Assembly (NCBI RefSeq): GCF_013267595.1
Contig: NZ_CP054010.1
Span: 930,001 to 994,000 of the forward strand
DNA: 64,000 nucleotides
Source of the DNA: Prevotella melaninogenica
Lineage (GTDB): Bacteria; Bacteroidota; Bacteroidia; Bacteroidales; Bacteroidaceae
Reading direction: 5' to 3'
Part shown: one piece after another, positions 27,224-39,343 of the stretch
How the letters are laid out: every line of letters begins with the position of its first letter
Position numbering within the stretch: the stretch's first letter is position 1
Made by a program: the position numbers and the translations under genes
Notes under the pieces: model-generated
Database searches by the model: none
Told to the model about the DNA's origin: nothing
What the model saw: the letters and a program-made list of their open reading frames with translations, nothing else

Positions 27224-27257
27224 AAACAGAGTAACAAGCTAATTTGTTGCTCTGTTT
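27224..27257 (+). terminator. Terminator after nhaA
   Basis: AAACAGAGTAACAA (27224-27237) pairs with TTGTTGCTCTGTTT (27244-27257; one G-U pair) and is followed by a T-run. This is a classic intrinsic terminator layout. Confidence 0.75.
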
Positions 27258-27279
27258 TTTTTAGACTTTATAACAAGCA

Positions 27280-27740
27280 ACTTGCTAACTCATCCAACTC
27301 GTCAACTCGTCAACTCCCAAGAGAGACAAAGTAACATGAGAACAAATTTAGCTTTATCACAAGCAACTCGTCAACTCGTCCAACTTGTTAACTCGTCAAC
27401 TTCGTAACACAAAAACAAATTTACTCTTTATCATTGACCTTCATCGACTACGAATTTCTCTAATTACACTAATGCTTTTATCCCTTGAATTTTGAACTTT
27501 CAACGACTACGAATTTCGCTAATTACGCTAAAACTTATTGTAATGTAATTCGTGTCATTTGTGTAATTCGTAGTGCTTTATTAGTAGTTTACAAGTTAAT
27601 TGTAGCGATAAATCCCAGTTAACATCGGTAATCATAATTATGAATTGTGAATTATGAATTAACAGAGGATTGTGAATTGTGAATTATAGTAGTAATCATA
27701 ATTATGAATTGTGAATTATGAATTCTGAATTAGAATATAT
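27280..27740. repeat. Dispersed repeats, copy 3
   Basis: There is no gene. CAACTCGTCAACTCGT runs (27290-27410) come first, then ACTACGAATTTCTCTAATTA and GACTACGAATTTCGC units (27455-27575), then AGTTAACATCGGTAATCATA followed by ATAATTATGAATTGTGAATT units (27615-27735). All three kinds recur elsewhere in the window. Confidence 0.8.
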
Positions 27741-27749
27741 ATTTATATA

Positions 27750-28140
27750 ATCCTGCGACAAAAAAGTGTAAAGTTTAATTATTTCAGCAATCTACCTATT
27801 TGTCGCAGATTAGCACACAGCCTCAACCGAAGAAAGTTACTAATTTGTCGCGCTATTCCACAATCATTTGATTTACATAACATTACAAAGGTAGAAAATC
27901 AAACAAAAAACAGTAGCAAACAAATTAGTAACGATGAAAACAAAAGGAAAAGAACACAAATATTACATATTTGTAAAGAAAAGAGAAAGATAAGGGGACA
28001 AACCTCCTTATCCGTCTCTCCACTCCTCCCTATCCGTCGAACAATGAGGAAAAAGACTCCCTTTTTGTCGCACAGAAGCTACTTCGCTGTCGGGGACAAC
28101 CTCCCATGAAGTCGCACGTAACCTACATATACGTCGCCTA
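27750..28140. repeat. Cluster A of TTTGTCGC sites in a gene-free stretch
   Basis: CTATTTGTCGC (27796-27806) and ACTAATTTGTCGC (27839-27851) are spaced 45 bp apart, about twice 22. CTTTTTGTCGC is at 28071-28081. A minus-strand copy is GCGACAAAAAAGTG at 27755. Looser relatives (ATCCGTCGA, GAAGTCGCAC, ATACGTCGCC) occur at 28033, 28109 and 28131. The core is the same as the iteron array at 45570-45708. Nothing else is seen between 27740 and 28250. Confidence 0.65.
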
Positions 28141-28250
28141 TTTTCAGCGTAAGCACCTGTACTTCAAATATATAAGAGTATCTAATTAAGTCTTAAAAAG
28201 TGACTGACAATGATTGTCTAAGTCCAAGACTGGAGTTTATGGGAGGAGTT

Positions 28251-28343
28251 TTACATACAAGAACTGACGCCCAATGTGGTTGCTAATGCTGTGAGTACGG
28301 TAACGAGAATATGCAAGATATTCTTCCAAATAGGTTTAATCAT
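28251..28343 (-). CDS. Smalltalk-type small membrane protein
   Basis: A 30-residue peptide, MIKPIWKNILHILVTVLTAL followed by ATTLGVSSCM, too short for usual gene calling. It matches the pattern of the Bacteroidota 'smalltalk protein' family: a basic-aromatic N-terminus with a Trp near residue 6, one hydrophobic helix and a C-terminal GV(T/S)SCM. Such genes are normally found with HU-family DNA-binding proteins and amidase or peptidase genes, exactly the company here (HU-like at 28586-29107, M15 peptidase at 29725-30216). A longer in-frame reading to 28448 is possible but its N-terminal part is not conserved-looking. The function is unknown. Confidence 0.75.
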   Translation of the reverse strand: MIKPIWKNILHILVTVLTALATTLGVSSCM

Positions 28344-28585
28344 AACGTCTAAATAAATTAAAAGCCCAATTGGCAAGCAGATTACACTGCCGTCCCTTCT
28401 TGTTAGCGGCATTGTATCCGAGCCGATTTGAACTAAAAGTGAATACAAAACCCCTCTCGCTCATCAGAAGCCAATAGGTTACGTTCTTACAATAACATTG
28501 TTTCCTAATAAGCGATTTAGGGTAAACGGAGAGCGGAGAGGCACAAACTTGGCACTCCCCCACGCTCATCTCTCAAACCAATCGA

Positions 28586-29107
28586 CTATGCGTGGCCCTC
28601 AGTAGTGGCAGTAGCCTCACCTGGCTCTGGACCAGCAGAAGGCTTGTTCTCCTTCTTCTTGCCCTTGTTCTTCGCCTTCTCGGCAGCCTTAGGCGCATCA
28701 TACTGCACAGCCTCCTGAATACGCAAACCGCTGATGAGGGTCTTCACACGACGCTTCATCGCATCGATAGTCACCGTTGGCGAGAAAAGCACATGCGCAC
28801 CGTAGATATCTCTCTGTGCGTTAAAGTCTTCCGCCTTCTGAACACCCTGTGAGTGAATACCTACGCGGAAAGTTCCCAATCCGTCGAGCTTCACACGGTT
28901 ACCATCCTTGAGAACCTGATTCATCTCGAACACCAACGCACTGATGACAGCCAAAATGTCGGGCTCAGTTACGGTGCATCGCTCACTGATACGCAGAGCG
29001 AGATCCTTAACACTAACAAGGTCGGGAGACACCGCACGGGCATACCAATAACCCTTGCGCTTGCTGTTCTTACGATTGTCCTGATACATACGAAATTTGA
29101 TTGACAT
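28586..29107 (-). CDS. HU-family (HU-HIG-like) DNA-binding protein
   Basis: A 173-residue protein starting MSIKFRMYQDNRKNSKRKGY; an ATG nine codons upstream is less likely. The N-terminal 125 residues fit the Bacteroidota HU-like domain: YWYARAVSPDLVSVKDLALRI, the helix pair around VISALVFEMNQVLKDGNRVK, then LDGLGTFRVGI and FSPTVTIDAM. The last 35 residues are a low-complexity basic/acidic tail (AAEKAKNKGKKKENKPSAGP) of the type seen in this subfamily. It probably bends or coats DNA. The smalltalk and M15 peptidase genes flank it on the same strand. Confidence 0.85.
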   Translation of the reverse strand: MSIKFRMYQDNRKNSKRKGYWYARAVSPDLVSVKDLALRISERCTVTEPDILAVISALVFEMNQVLKDGNRVKLDGLGTFRVGIHSQGVQKAEDFNAQRDIYGAHVLFSPTVTIDAMKRRVKTLISGLRIQEAVQYDAPKAAEKAKNKGKKKENKPSAGPEPGEATATTEGHA

Positions 29108-29724
29108 AACTTGAAAATTTAAAAAGTGAAACAAAGAAATTATTGAAATGAAAAAATGAAATCTTAACTCAATGCGCTAATAAGACAGAGGCAAATCCTC
29201 TCCGTGGCTCCACGCACGACGGTGCCTCCGTGACCTACATCGCTTTATTTTTATTACTCCTTCGTGTCCTCCTTCTCTCTGTGTGATACTACCTTAAAAC
29301 TAAGTGGCAAACCTATTACTGAAGACCCTTCTTCCCACTCCTCATCGCCCTCATCGTTCGCAAGTCTCCACCCCCTCCCCACACAAAAAAAAGGGAGAGG
29401 GACAACGACCTAAAAGACATACTGCGACAAAAAAGTGTAAAAATAAGTAAAAGAGTAAACAAGTAAATAAATGAACACGTAAACAAATAAAAAGATAAAC
29501 AAAGAAATAACTAAAAACACAATAACGCAAAAACGTATAAAAATATAAAGGTAAAAGTTGGAAAACGCAAAAACGTAAAAACATACTTCATCATAAACAT
29601 AAACGACTAAAAATATGAAAAGATATTCACGTAAATAATTAAAATATTTACAGTCAGAAACTTAAAACGTATTTCTCAGACTTTCGGCGACAAAAAAGTG
29701 AAATCTTTCACCGCCTTTTCTCCC
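29108..29724. other. Gene-free leader stretch
   Basis: 29195-29295 holds a dispersed repeat (CTCCACGCACGACGGTGCC, TCTCTCTGTGTGATACTAC) that recurs at 47270-47350. 29425-29620 is an A-rich, purine-biased tract of AAACAAGTAAATAAA-like units. Two minus-strand TGTCGC sites, each inside GCGACAAAAAAGTG, lie at 29424-29429 and 29687-29692. No coding sequence is supported. Confidence 0.6.
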
Positions 29725-30216
29725 CTATTTAGCTCCTAAAATCTGGTGTCTATTCTTCCCATTTCGCTTATAGCTGACGTGAATCCACCGTTTAATCATC
29801 GAATCTTGTGGTTCAAGAATCATCTGATCGAAGTCTGTTTGAGCAAGAATTGCCGCATATTTCCGGCACATTTCCAGTCCTGTCACATGAATATCAGCCG
29901 CCTCTCCCCGCAAATGTTGCGAATGTTCAGCCCCATGAACAGCCCTATTCACAGCCTCGCAGCGATAACCTCCCACAACTATCACACGTCCCACACGCCG
30001 TCTAAGCGGTTCTAAGACGCATCTACAAAGCTCCCGAAGATTCGCTATCACCTCCTCTCTCGAAGCCTCTCCAAGCGCAGGATTCACCTCAGGCACGTTC
30101 TTAACACCCATGTTCACCGCCTTTCCCGAGCGCATCATCTCGCCCACCGTAAAATGTGGAGAGAGTCGCTCCTCAAAATCTATCTCATTAGAATGACTAT
30201 CGTTGATCATACACAT
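29725..30216 (-). CDS. M15-family peptidase (D-Ala-D-Ala carboxypeptidase-like)
   Basis: A 163-residue zinc peptidase domain. LSPHFTVGEMMRSG is the usual opening of the M15_3 family. VIVVGGYRCEAVNRAVHGAE precedes SQHLRGEAADIHV, where HxxGxAxD gives the His and Asp zinc ligands, and RWIHVSY supplies the third ligand. These enzymes cut peptidoglycan cross-link peptides and are often of phage or polysaccharide-surface origin. There is no signal peptide, so export or release is unexplained. It stands with HU-like and smalltalk genes, a recurrent Bacteroidota trio. Confidence 0.85.
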   Translation of the reverse strand: MCMINDSHSNEIDFEERLSPHFTVGEMMRSGKAVNMGVKNVPEVNPALGEASREEVIANLRELCRCVLEPLRRRVGRVIVVGGYRCEAVNRAVHGAEHSQHLRGEAADIHVTGLEMCRKYAAILAQTDFDQMILEPQDSMIKRWIHVSYKRNGKNRHQILGAK

Positions 30217-30281
30217 TAATTATTATAGATTATTTGGTTCATTAAAACTCCGTTCGTCATCCCTTCATTCCTGATGACGAT

Positions 30282-30290
30282 GCAAAGGTA
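30282..30290 (-). promoter_or_regulatory. -7 element for the M15 peptidase
   Basis: The minus strand reads TACCTTTGC, about 66 nt before the start codon. The rest of 30291-30756 has GAGTGGACGAGT-type dispersed repeats and no recognised gene. Confidence 0.5.
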
Positions 30291-30756
30291 CAACACTAAA
30301 AAACCGATTCCAAGGAAGATATATGTAGTAATGTGAGTAGACAAGTGAACAAGGTTAACGAGTGGACGAGTTGCTTCTAATAAAAGACAAGGTAACAGAA
30401 GAACACAAGTTAGTGGACGAGTGGACTGGAAGACAGATTTGTAAACTCTTTTCGAACATCTCAAAAACAATACATGCTCTTTTCCCTTCGAGAAGATGCC
30501 TAATTGGCTTGTAAAAGATGCCCTTTTAAGGTCTTGTTAACGCCCTTATGAAGCCTAACTAAGCACCTTTTCTTGCACGACTTCATAACTAATTGATTTC
30601 CCGCTACTTGCAACCTTACTTTTTTCACGTGTTTTTCCACATTATTTTAAGTAATCTCCTCAAATTTATGTAATGACTTTTCAACCCCCTATCCAAACAG
30701 ATGAACAAGAGGCTTAAAATAGATGGGCATAACCTATTCTTACAAACTCAAACATA

Positions 30757-31314
30757 AGGTATAACGGACATTATAAGCAGTTGCCAAAGACTTGGTCTAA
30801 TCCAAAGATTAAAGAGGTGTTTACGATTAATCCAAAGAATAAAGTTTTAGACAATATAAATGCAGGTTTTGTCCCTATGGTATATATTGATGATGGATAT
30901 AGTGGAGCCTTCAAATACGAAAAAAGGAAATGGAATGATATAAAGGCAGGATTTACTCATTTTGCAGATGGTGATATTGCTGTAGCAAAGATTTCTCCTT
31001 GTTTAGAAAATCGGAAATCTATGATTCTGGAAAAACTACCTAATGGAATTGGTGCAGGTACAACAGAACTATATATATTTAGAAGTTTAAATATCAACCC
31101 TAAATATGCGTTATACTGCTTCAAGTCGGATTCCTTTATACAGCAATGCATTGGTACTTTTAATGGAGTTGTTGGTCAGCAGAGAGTTGCCAGAAGAATA
31201 ATTGAAGAAATAAGATTTCCCCTTCCTCCCCTATCAGAACAGCTGCGAATTGTTACCAAAATAGAAGAACTGTTTTCCATTCTCAATATAATAGCAACAG
31301 AATTAGCTATGTAA
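30757..31314 (+). pseudogene. Silent hsdS cassette 1 (target-recognition domain)
   Basis: The segment encodes one HsdS target-recognition domain and no start or central conserved region: it opens YNGHYKQLPKTWS and closes PLPPLSEQLRIVTKIEELFS, the standard TRD boundaries. The plus-strand orientation is opposite to the expressed hsdS (33104-34492). Its first bases (ATAACGGACATTAT, 30761-30774) equal the start of the 35-bp inverted repeat at 32568 and 33557, after which the match decays. It is therefore a donor cassette that could replace the second TRD of hsdS by inversion or recombination; it is not expected to be translated where it lies. Confidence 0.8.
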
Positions 31315-31367
31315 AAATAAAGCCAGAGAGATTATTTATCCCTCTGGCACATCCTTAAAGACAATAC

Positions 31368-31589
31368 TTAGCCTCGTGGAGGAAACGGATCGTTTCCATA
31401 CGAATCACGCTCTCTGATACGTCCATTGCGACCATGAATAAAAAGCTCAGATTGCTAATTTCTTGAAATCTCACGAGCTCTCTCAATAGCCTCTGCTTGA
31501 GTATCAAAAGTTGAAGTTAACCTGGAATTACCTTCTCCTCTAACTCCCCATCGTCCATCTTTTGGGACAACATGTTGGTTTTTACCCAT
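31368..31589 (-). pseudogene. DUF2188 protein gene with in-frame TAG
   Basis: The frame starts MGKNQHVVPKDGRWGVRGEG and runs through NSRLTSTFDTQAEAIERARE to ISRN, where a TAG (31455-31457) stops it at 44 residues. In the same frame the codons after the TAG read QSELFIHGRNGRIRERDSYG then NDPFPPRG and a natural stop at 31368. That is the usual C-terminus of the ~73-residue DUF2188 family, in which the stop position is commonly Gln. One C-to-T change (CAG to TAG) explains this. The domain's function is unknown. It lies within the hsdS shuffling locus. Confidence 0.72.
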
Positions 31590-31720
31590 TCTATACACCT
31601 CCTTTCTGAGATTTATTTTACCGATACTTGTATTTACCAATACATCTCAATACTGTATGAGCAAATATCATACCAAAGGAGAACACTAAATATATCTTTT
31701 ATGAAAAGCAATAATATCTA

Positions 31721-32524
31721 TTACCAATTTACTACCCTATTTACAATTTTCTGCTGTTCGCTGGCAGTACGTCGCAGGTAGATACGCGTTGTCTCTATGC
31801 TTTCATGCCCCATAAGGTCGGCTAACAAAGCAAGATCATTGAAGCGGTCGAGGAAATTCTTGGCAAAGCGGTGACGGAAAGAGTGAGGGTAGACCACATC
31901 ACGATTCAATCCATATTTCTCTGCAAAATGTTTCAGCTGTTGGGCTATCCCTCGTGTCGTAATCCGCTGCCCGAAACGATTGAGGAAGATATAACCCGAT
32001 GATAGTTCTTTCTCTTTAATCCATTTGGTCGCTTCTATTCGTAATGTCTTAGGGATATACAGCCTTCGAATCTTTCCTCCTTTACTGTACAAGTCAAGAT
32101 AACCTACTTGCACGTGTTCTGCCTTGATATGCAGAAGTTCGCTAACACGTGCACCTGTTGCTGCCATAAACCAAACGATAAAGTACCATTCATCATAACC
32201 ATCTGTTTTGAGCTTTGTTTTCAGAAACTTATAATCAGCATCACTGATTACATTCTCCAAGAAGTTTTTTTGCTGAACCTTGACAAATTTCACTTTAAGC
32301 TTCTCCTGTTTCGTAAACTCCAAGTATTTGTTTATCGCTTGCAACCGCAGGTTAACAGTCTGTGGCTTAAAGTTCTCTACCAAATACCCTTTGTAAGCCA
32401 AAAGATTCTTCTTGTTCACCTCCTTATAATGATTAAGGAAATAGTCCACCGTCCATAGATATGACGTGATGGTGTTTTTTGCCAAATTAGTTTTGGCAAG
32501 ATGCTTTTGAAATGTTGTTACCAT
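31721..32524 (-). CDS. Tyrosine recombinase of the hsdS inversion locus
   Basis: A 267-residue tyrosine recombinase started at MVTTFQKHLAK; an upstream ATG adds 18 unlikely residues. The N-terminal SAM-like DNA-binding part (NTITSYLWTVDYFLNHYK) is followed by the catalytic domain with the Arg in ATGARVSELL, the box HSFRHRFAKNFL (H-x-x-R), the second His in LMGHESIETT and the nucleophile Tyr in TRIYLR. Recombinases of this short type flip hsdS cassettes in Bacteroidota and streptococci. Its location between two silent cassettes and next to the expressed hsdS, with 35-bp inverted repeats, supports that role directly. Confidence 0.9.
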   Translation of the reverse strand: MVTTFQKHLAKTNLAKNTITSYLWTVDYFLNHYKEVNKKNLLAYKGYLVENFKPQTVNLRLQAINKYLEFTKQEKLKVKFVKVQQKNFLENVISDADYKFLKTKLKTDGYDEWYFIVWFMAATGARVSELLHIKAEHVQVGYLDLYSKGGKIRRLYIPKTLRIEATKWIKEKELSSGYIFLNRFGQRITTRGIAQQLKHFAEKYGLNRDVVYPHSFRHRFAKNFLDRFNDLALLADLMGHESIETTRIYLRRTASEQQKIVNRVVNW

Positions 32525-32567
32525 ATTACATTGATTTTGAATGAATATCGTAACAATAACGTAGACT

Positions 32568-32602
32568 ATAACGGACATTATCCGAAGTTGCCCAAAGGGT
32601 GG
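32568..32602 (+). repeat. hsdS inversion repeat, left copy
   Basis: 35 bp, from ATAACGGACATTATCCG to CCCAAAGGGTGG, identical to the reverse complement of 33557-33591. It encodes the NGHYPKLPKGW start of the TRD in both copies. Confidence 0.88.
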
Positions 32603-33109
32603 TGTTTATGTAAACTCAAAAATATTAGTTTAATCATCACTGGTTCTACCCCAAGTAAATCAAATTCAGCATACTATGGTGGTAAAGTACCTTTTTATAA
32701 GCCTATAGATTTAGATGCGGGACGGTTTGTTGATAGCTCTGCGGAATATCTATCAGAGGCAGGTAAGGCTATTTCAAGAGTTGTTCCTATAGGTAGTACT
32801 GCTGTTTGTTGTATTGGTTCTATAGGAAAAGCTGGCTACCTTATAAAAGAGGGTACTACTAATCAACAGATAAATTGTGTAATACCATCTGAAGCTGTAG
32901 ACTCCGTTTTCTTGTATTATCTGTGCACATCTCCTTTGTTTTATCAAGAGCTCATAACACTTTCATCCGCTGTTACAATTTCTATTATCAACAAATCGAA
33001 AATGGAAAATATAATAGTACCCCTACCTCCAATAGAAGAACAAAAACGAATAGTAAGTAAAATAGAAGATTTATTTGGATTTATAAAAACTATTGAGGAG
33101 AGCTTATAA
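32568..33109 (+). pseudogene. Silent hsdS cassette 2 (target-recognition domain)
   Basis: It encodes a complete TRD (NGHYPKLPKGWCLCKLKNIS to PLPPIEEQKRIVSKIEDLFG, then IKTIEESL and a stop at 33109) in head-to-head orientation with the second TRD of hsdS. It begins inside the 35-bp inverted repeat and its end is palindromic with the end of hsdS. A longer reading frame up to 32501 overlaps the recombinase gene and has no HsdS likeness, so this is a promoterless donor. Inversion of 32568-33591 would swap this domain for the one now expressed. Confidence 0.85.
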
Positions 33110-33126
33110 GTTCTCCTCAATAGTTT
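33087..33126. repeat. Palindromic junction at the convergent hsdS ends
   Basis: AAACTATTGAGGAGA (33087-33101) pairs perfectly with TCTCCTCAATAGTTT (33112-33126) around a 10-nt spacer. It holds the overlapping 3' ends of hsdS and silent cassette 2, showing that the cassettes share their C-terminal codons (TIEE(S/N)L). It is the centre of the invertible segment. Confidence 0.85.
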
Positions 33127-34492
33127 CTAAGTTTTTAAATAGTTGATGAATCATTCTAATTATTCTTTTTTGCTCCTTTTGTGGAGGTATAGGTATTTCT
33201 AATTTTGAATATTCTGAAATCCAATATCGTTTATGTGTGTCACCAACAAGTCGCGTTATGCTCATAAATTGTGAAACGTATTCTATATCAATACCTTTGT
33301 TAACTTGCAGAATCTTCATAGCTGACGACTTAACCTTGAATGGGAAATCAACCAATCGAGAATCTTTAGTAAAATCATCAAAAATAATACAAGGTAATTT
33401 ATTATAGATACCTTCTGTTTCGTCTGTATGTCCTATAATAAACGATTTACCTGCTGTGAGTACAGGAGTTGAATAATCATCACTATATGCAGTTGACTTT
33501 ACAATATACGCTGTTGGCTGTTCATATTCTATGATATCTTCCAATCTGCAGATAGCCCACCCTTTGGGCAACTTCGGATAATGTCCGTTATCACAAGTAA
33601 TTTCAGCCTTTGGATTGACACGTTTGAGGAGTTCTGAAGCAGGTTCATCGTTTGGATCTTGAGGAACAAGTTTACCATGAATAGCAAGTTCAAGGATTTT
33701 GTTCTTTGCCTGCTTGATAGTCGTTTGCAAGTCTGCCTTACCTTGTTCGATAATCTCAATAAGTTTAAACCAACGTTCTATTTCTTCAACAATGCGTTGC
33801 TGCTCTGATAAAGGGGGTAAAGGAATAAAAAAATTCTTCAAGACATCAAAAGGCGGTATGTTCTTTATAGCTGTCCCTTTACTTTCCTTATACGCTTCTT
33901 CTTTTAAAATATAATCAAAGTATATAAGATAAAAATCTTCAACGCATCTACTATGTAACCTTATAAGCATTAAGGCTTGATTTATTATACCTTGTTCAGG
34001 AGTTTCTGATAAAACATAAGTTTCACCAATTGTTCCAGCGCAACTTACTATAATATCAAAAGGTTGAACAGCAAAACCATTCAGTTCATTATACTTTTCT
34101 TTACTTATATAATAAGAACCTAAAAACTCGTTTTTCTGTATAGCATTCTTTTGCTCATAAACCTTGTACGTATTATCAGATTTAGGCACAAACATAGATT
34201 TAGTTAAACAACTACCAAAAGGTCCTTTCTTGTAAAAAGCTAAATCATCAAGTGTTGTCCACACCCACCCACTTGGCACCTCAAACGGCACCTCCTGTTT
34301 ATCACAAGCAGCACCAGTAGTCTTTGTAGTCTTTCGGCTACGCTTGATTTTCCCTTCTTTAATCAGGCGTTCCTTTTCGGAACGGATACGTTCAAGGAGG
34401 ACCGATGCTGGTTCATCGTTCGGGTCTTGTGGTACGAGTTTACCGTGAATGGCAAGGTCTAATATCTTTTGTCTTAACTTCTTTGTGTCCAT
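33104..34492 (-). CDS. hsdS: Type I restriction enzyme specificity subunit HsdS
   Basis: A 462-residue, full-length specificity subunit that sets the two halves of the target. After the N-terminal helix (KLRQKILDLAIHGKLVPQ), TRD1 covers about 70-235 and ends PLPPLSEQQRIVEEIERWF. A central repeat again reads ILELAIHGKLVPQDPNDEPA, and TRD2 begins NGHYPKLPKGW (about 300) and ends PIPPQKEQKRIIRMIHQLF. TRD2 is bounded by the recombination repeat 33557-33591. Its last codons overlap the silent cassette 2 on the other strand by 6 nt. It is the third gene of the hsdR-hsdM-hsdS set. The expressed specificity can change by inversion. Confidence 0.95.
   Translation of the reverse strand: MDTKKLRQKILDLAIHGKLVPQDPNDEPASVLLERIRSEKERLIKEGKIKRSRKTTKTTGAACDKQEVPFEVPSGWVWTTLDDLAFYKKGPFGSCLTKSMFVPKSDNTYKVYEQKNAIQKNEFLGSYYISKEKYNELNGFAVQPFDIIVSCAGTIGETYVLSETPEQGIINQALMLIRLHSRCVEDFYLIYFDYILKEEAYKESKGTAIKNIPPFDVLKNFFIPLPPLSEQQRIVEEIERWFKLIEIIEQGKADLQTTIKQAKNKILELAIHGKLVPQDPNDEPASELLKRVNPKAEITCDNGHYPKLPKGWAICRLEDIIEYEQPTAYIVKSTAYSDDYSTPVLTAGKSFIIGHTDETEGIYNKLPCIIFDDFTKDSRLVDFPFKVKSSAMKILQVNKGIDIEYVSQFMSITRLVGDTHKRYWISEYSKLEIPIPPQKEQKRIIRMIHQLFKNLETIEENL
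33557..33591 (-). repeat. hsdS inversion repeat, right copy
   Basis: Perfect inverted partner of 32568-32602, inside hsdS at the TRD2 start. The two copies lie 954 bp apart, defining a ~1.02 kb invertible segment. Confidence 0.88.
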
Positions 34493-34629
34493 GCTTTACC
34501 AATTAATTGTTTGTGGGGTTTTGTCCGTCCTGTGATAGTCAGAACTTTGGGTAGTTGTACAGACGTTGTTTGTACGATGGGCATAACATCTGTAGTTGTT
34601 TCCACAATCTTTTCAATCTGCTCTTCCAT
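34474..34629 (-). CDS. Small ORF between hsdM and hsdS
   Basis: A 51-residue frame (MEEQIEKIVETTTDVMPIVQ ... KPHKQLIGKAWTQRS) fills the gap between hsdM and hsdS and overlaps the hsdS start by 19 nt. It is soluble and Thr-rich with no motif I can name. The overlap suggests translational coupling into hsdS. The start codon lies in the arm of a 12-bp hairpin. It could be a real small protein or only leader sequence. Confidence 0.4.
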   Translation of the reverse strand: MEEQIEKIVETTTDVMPIVQTTSVQLPKVLTITGRTKPHKQLIGKAWTQRS

Positions 34630-34655
34630 TTGTCCAGACGGTATCTGGACAAATG
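34627..34655 (-). promoter_or_regulatory. 12-bp hairpin between hsdM and hsdS
   Basis: CATTTGTCCAGA (34627-34638) and TCTGGACAAATG (34644-34655) pair perfectly around a 5-nt loop. On the minus strand it precedes the small ORF and traps its ATG. No U-tract follows, so it may tune hsdS expression in place of terminating transcription. Confidence 0.55.
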
Positions 34656-34668
34656 CGCAGTAATGAAA

Positions 34669-38800
<4,132 letters not shown>

Positions 38801-38883
38801 ATCGTAACGTTCTTATAATTCCATATTATGAGAAGTTCTTATAGCTATACAAGTACTTCTAAATGAAAACAGCCATTATAACT

Positions 38884-38892
38884 GCAAAGATA
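38884..38892 (-). promoter_or_regulatory. -7 element of the hsdRMS operon
   Basis: The minus strand reads TATCTTTGC, about 85 nt before the hsdR start. The tandem 24-bp repeats begin 2 nt upstream of it, where the -33 box and any regulator would bind. Confidence 0.6.
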
Positions 38893-38894
38893 GT

Positions 38895-39060
38895 ATTTTT
38901 AGACAGAATGACATAATTATTTTTAGACAGAATGACATAATTATTTTTAGACAGAATGACATAAAGACAAGAAAAGACAAAGTAAAGACATAATAACAGG
39001 GGAACAGAAGACAGAACGACAAAAAAGACAGAAAAACAAATAACATAGAAAAGCCCCTCT
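38895..39060. repeat. Three tandem 24-bp repeats and GACA-rich tract upstream of hsdR
   Basis: 38895-38964 holds three head-to-tail units of 24 bp (core TTTTTAGACAGAATGACATA); the first two are identical. After it, purine-rich AAGACAAAGTAAAGACA-type sequence runs to 39050. The GACAGAATGACA core recurs at 44815 and, inverted, at 56870-57000. The remainder of the gap to 39343 shows only a short AGTTAGGAAAAATTACCCAACTCCTTTT hairpin-like end (39309-39335), a likely terminator for the leftward antitoxin gene's neighbours. Confidence 0.75.
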
Positions 39061-39343
39061 CGTAAGGAAAGAATAACCTCTCCCTCTTCAGTTAGTGGAA
39101 AGAAACATGTAAATAGTAAGCAGTTATAAATTATGACGCACTGATGTGAACTCCGTTCGAATTATTATAAAACATTCTCTCACGGATAAACAGATTGAAT
39201 GCGCGCACAGAGACCTAAAGGTCGAAGATGGCACAGATTTCCTGTTAGTAAATTCATGATAAACTCGTCACTTATTCATCTTCAGGGATTATATAGACAA
39301 AAAAGGAGTTAGGAAAAATTACCCAACTCCTTTTCTATTTTTA

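Noticed and set aside
27750..28140. TTTGTCGC sites as a CRISPR array
   Set aside because: Repeats are 6-15 bp cores without constant long repeats or unique spacers, on both strands, and no cas gene is near.
32501..32567. N-terminal extension of silent cassette 2 as a real gene start
   Set aside because: It overlaps the recombinase gene antisense and has no HsdS likeness before the inverted repeat.
38895..38964. Tandem 24-bp units as a short CRISPR array
   Set aside because: Units abut with no spacers; this is a minisatellite in a promoter.
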